From: Methanobrevibacter sp. | Lineage (GTDB): Archaea; Methanobacteriota; Methanobacteria; Methanobacteriales; Methanobacteriaceae | NCBI GenBank assembly: GCA_009777005.1 | Contig: WRMT01000158.1 | Coordinates: forward strand, 1 to 7,252 | DNA length: 7,252 nt | Direction of reading: 5' to 3' | Part shown: positions 6,033 to 7,252 of the stretch, piece by piece | Layout of the letters: every line of letters begins with the position of its first letter | Position numbering within the stretch: position 1 is the first letter of the stretch | Made by a program: the position numbers and the translations under genes | Notes under the pieces: generated by a model | Told to the model about the DNA's origin: nothing | Seen by the model: the letters and a program-made list of their open reading frames with translations, nothing else | Database searches by the model: none

Positions 6033-7037
6033 TCACATTTTTACTTTAATTCCTAAAATATTTTTTTTTCCATTATAAACATCACGAGCTATTAATGTAC
6101 TTCCAATAGATCCTGATTCACTCGAGAGTATTTTTATAGGGAATTGGTCTTTTAAATATTTGTTTAGCTTTTTTTCAAAGTCTATTGGTTTTTTCATTGA
6201 ACCTAAGGATCCAGTTAACACAATTCCATCAATTTTATTTTTAGCTATTCCTGCTAAAGAAAAGATTTCCATAGCTACTGTCATTACTAATGTATCAATA
6301 GCTAACTTAGCTTTCTCATCACCATTAACAAAGTTTTTCAACAGCTCATCTTTAATGTAAGCTACTTTTGTATTAATATTAGCTATTTTAACTGCTCCAG
6401 CTGTTGAAAATGCTTCATTAGCTGTAATTTTTCCTTCATCAATATTTCTAATCATTTCTAAATCTAATGGGCCATGAACAATACCCATTGCTCCAAGACA
6501 AGCATCAATAGCTCCTTTGATTTTTCCATTTTCAATTAAAATATTCACACTATTAGAGCTAATATCAGCTACTATCATGTTTTCCCACTTTGTTTTTTTG
6601 TATGCATAGTAGCTAATGCTTACTTTTTCTGAACTTGCTTGGTGAGAGTATGCTGCTTTAAAAAGCCGATCAAGAGAAGGTGACCTTTTATGCAATCCTG
6701 GAATGATGATTGAAGGAATTTTAGACTTTTCAATTTCTGAGTAAACTGAAGTTCCACCACCAGTAACCTGACCTGCACCATTTATTGATAAGATGCCTCG
6801 ATTATTCACAGTAGCTAAAGATTGAATATTATTTAATCCATCTCCCATTGCATATGTGATTCCCATAAGTTTTATAGAACTAATATCAACTCGCTTAGAT
6901 ATTTCATCTATAGCTGAAACTTTAGCTGCTTTACTATCTTCCCTATCTATCTTGAAACTATCTATAATTTCTCCTTCATTAGACATAATACTAAACGATA
7001 TTCCAGTAGTTCCATGATCCATTCCTATAAATACCAC
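6033..7037 (-). CDS. Methanogenesis marker protein 12 (ASKHA-fold)
   Basis: A 334-residue cytosolic protein of the methanogenesis marker 12 family, present across methanogens and without an established reaction. It belongs to the sugar kinase/Hsp70/actin (ASKHA) superfamily: D7-H-G-T-T-G12 is a phosphate-1 loop, D158-I-S-S around 156-162 fits phosphate-2, and L274-T-G-S-L-G279 fits the adenosine motif. Family hallmarks include G88-A-G-Q-V-T-G-G-G96, I111-I-P-G-L-H-K at 111-117, the Y130-S-H-Q-A-S segment, and D178-A-C-L-G-A-M-G leading into V187-H-G-P-L-D-L. The length looks full and there is no frameshift. Translation starts at GTG (7037-7035): this keeps the short strand before the nucleotide loop. 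The ATG at residue 6 would remove half of it. GGTGA sits 4 nt upstream. ATP binding is likely from the fold; a phosphotransfer or cofactor-maturation role linked to methanogenesis is only a guess. No neighbour in the window is functionally linked. Confidence 0.93.
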   Translation of the reverse strand: MVFIGMDHGTTGISFSIMSNEGEIIDSFKIDREDSKAAKVSAIDEISKRVDISSIKLMGITYAMGDGLNNIQSLATVNNRGILSINGAGQVTGGGTSVYSEIEKSKIPSIIIPGLHKRSPSLDRLFKAAYSHQASSEKVSISYYAYKKTKWENMIVADISSNSVNILIENGKIKGAIDACLGAMGIVHGPLDLEMIRNIDEGKITANEAFSTAGAVKIANINTKVAYIKDELLKNFVNGDEKAKLAIDTLVMTVAMEIFSLAGIAKNKIDGIVLTGSLGSMKKPIDFEKKLNKYLKDQFPIKILSSESGSIGSTLIARDVYNGKKNILGIKVKM

Positions 7038-7041
7038 AATC

Positions 7042-7048
7042 TCACCTT
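7042..7048 (-). promoter_or_regulatory. Shine-Dalgarno site for the GTG start of marker 12
   Basis: On the minus strand AAGGTGA precedes GTG by only 4 nt. The spacing is tight but the match to the anti-Shine-Dalgarno sequence is good. It supports GTG at 7037 rather than the ATG at 7022, which has no purine-rich site at usual distance. Confidence 0.6.
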
Positions 7049-7070
7049 CACAATCTTAAAACATTTGTTT

Positions 7071-7100
7071 AGATTATAACGCCTAAAAAACTCTTATAAC
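7071..7100 (-). promoter_or_regulatory. Candidate promoter elements of the marker-12 gene
   Basis: On the minus strand GTTATAA occurs at 7100-7094 and again at 7080-7074, 20 bp apart. The distal one would place the transcription start near 7070 and leave a leader of about 33 nt that includes the ribosome binding site. The proximal one would leave almost no leader. Low confidence in this AT-rich setting. Confidence 0.35.
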
Positions 7101-7252
7101 CCAAATACCTTTAACTCATTGATTATTAGTTGGTTATTGAATTATTTAAATTCATTGATTTTAAAAATAATAAAAACATTTTCTGTTTTAACTTAAAAAA
7201 TAATTTTTTTCTATAGTATTTTACTTAATATTTATAATAAATAAAATTTTTA

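Noticed and set aside
6160..6360. 66-codon plus-strand frame inside the marker-12 gene
   Set aside because: Shadow on the opposite strand of a conserved, full-length gene; no ribosome binding site of its own.

Overview
The window looks like chromosomal DNA of a methanogenic archaeon of the order Methanobacteriales, most likely Methanobrevibacter or a close relative. This rests on three things. The DNA is extremely AT-rich with long poly-T tracts. There is a very long secreted beta-helix 'adhesin-like protein' (ALP) of the type abundant in Methanobrevibacter. There is also a methanogenesis marker protein 12, a family confined to methanogens. Genus and species cannot be fixed from this sequence alone.

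Layout: (1) 1-900 is a long AT-rich stretch without a credible gene. It ends in a TATA-like element, a hairpin and a strong Shine-Dalgarno site for the next gene. (2) 901-4731 (+) encodes a 1276-residue surface protein: signal peptide, about 14 Gly-Gly-Ala-Ile-Tyr type beta-helix repeats, further helix turns ending in a Tyr-Asn-Trp-Trp-Gly motif, a DUF11-like domain, two Ig-like domains, an acidic heptapeptide repeat linker and a C-terminal membrane anchor. (3) 4732-5417 is intergenic. It starts with a poly-T terminator, then a head-to-tail duplication of a ~180-bp noncoding unit, then promoter-like elements and an unusually long perfect inverted repeat. (4) 5418-5621 (+) encodes a 67-residue divergent Sm-like (LSm) protein. 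(5) 5622-6032 separates two convergent genes and holds a 19-bp-period tandem repeat array organised as 38-bp dimers. (6) 6033-7037 (-) encodes methanogenesis marker 12, read from a GTG start. (7) 7038-7252 is its upstream region.

The three genes do not form an operon, and no functional link between them can be read from the sequence: a cell-surface adhesin, a probable RNA-binding protein and a methanogenesis-associated ASKHA-fold protein each have their own flanking signals. The most notable features are in the noncoding DNA (the tandem duplication, the 19/38-bp array and the palindrome upstream of the LSm gene) and the LSm gene itself, a compact stand-alone paralogue-like form. I see no convincing new defence or mobile system.
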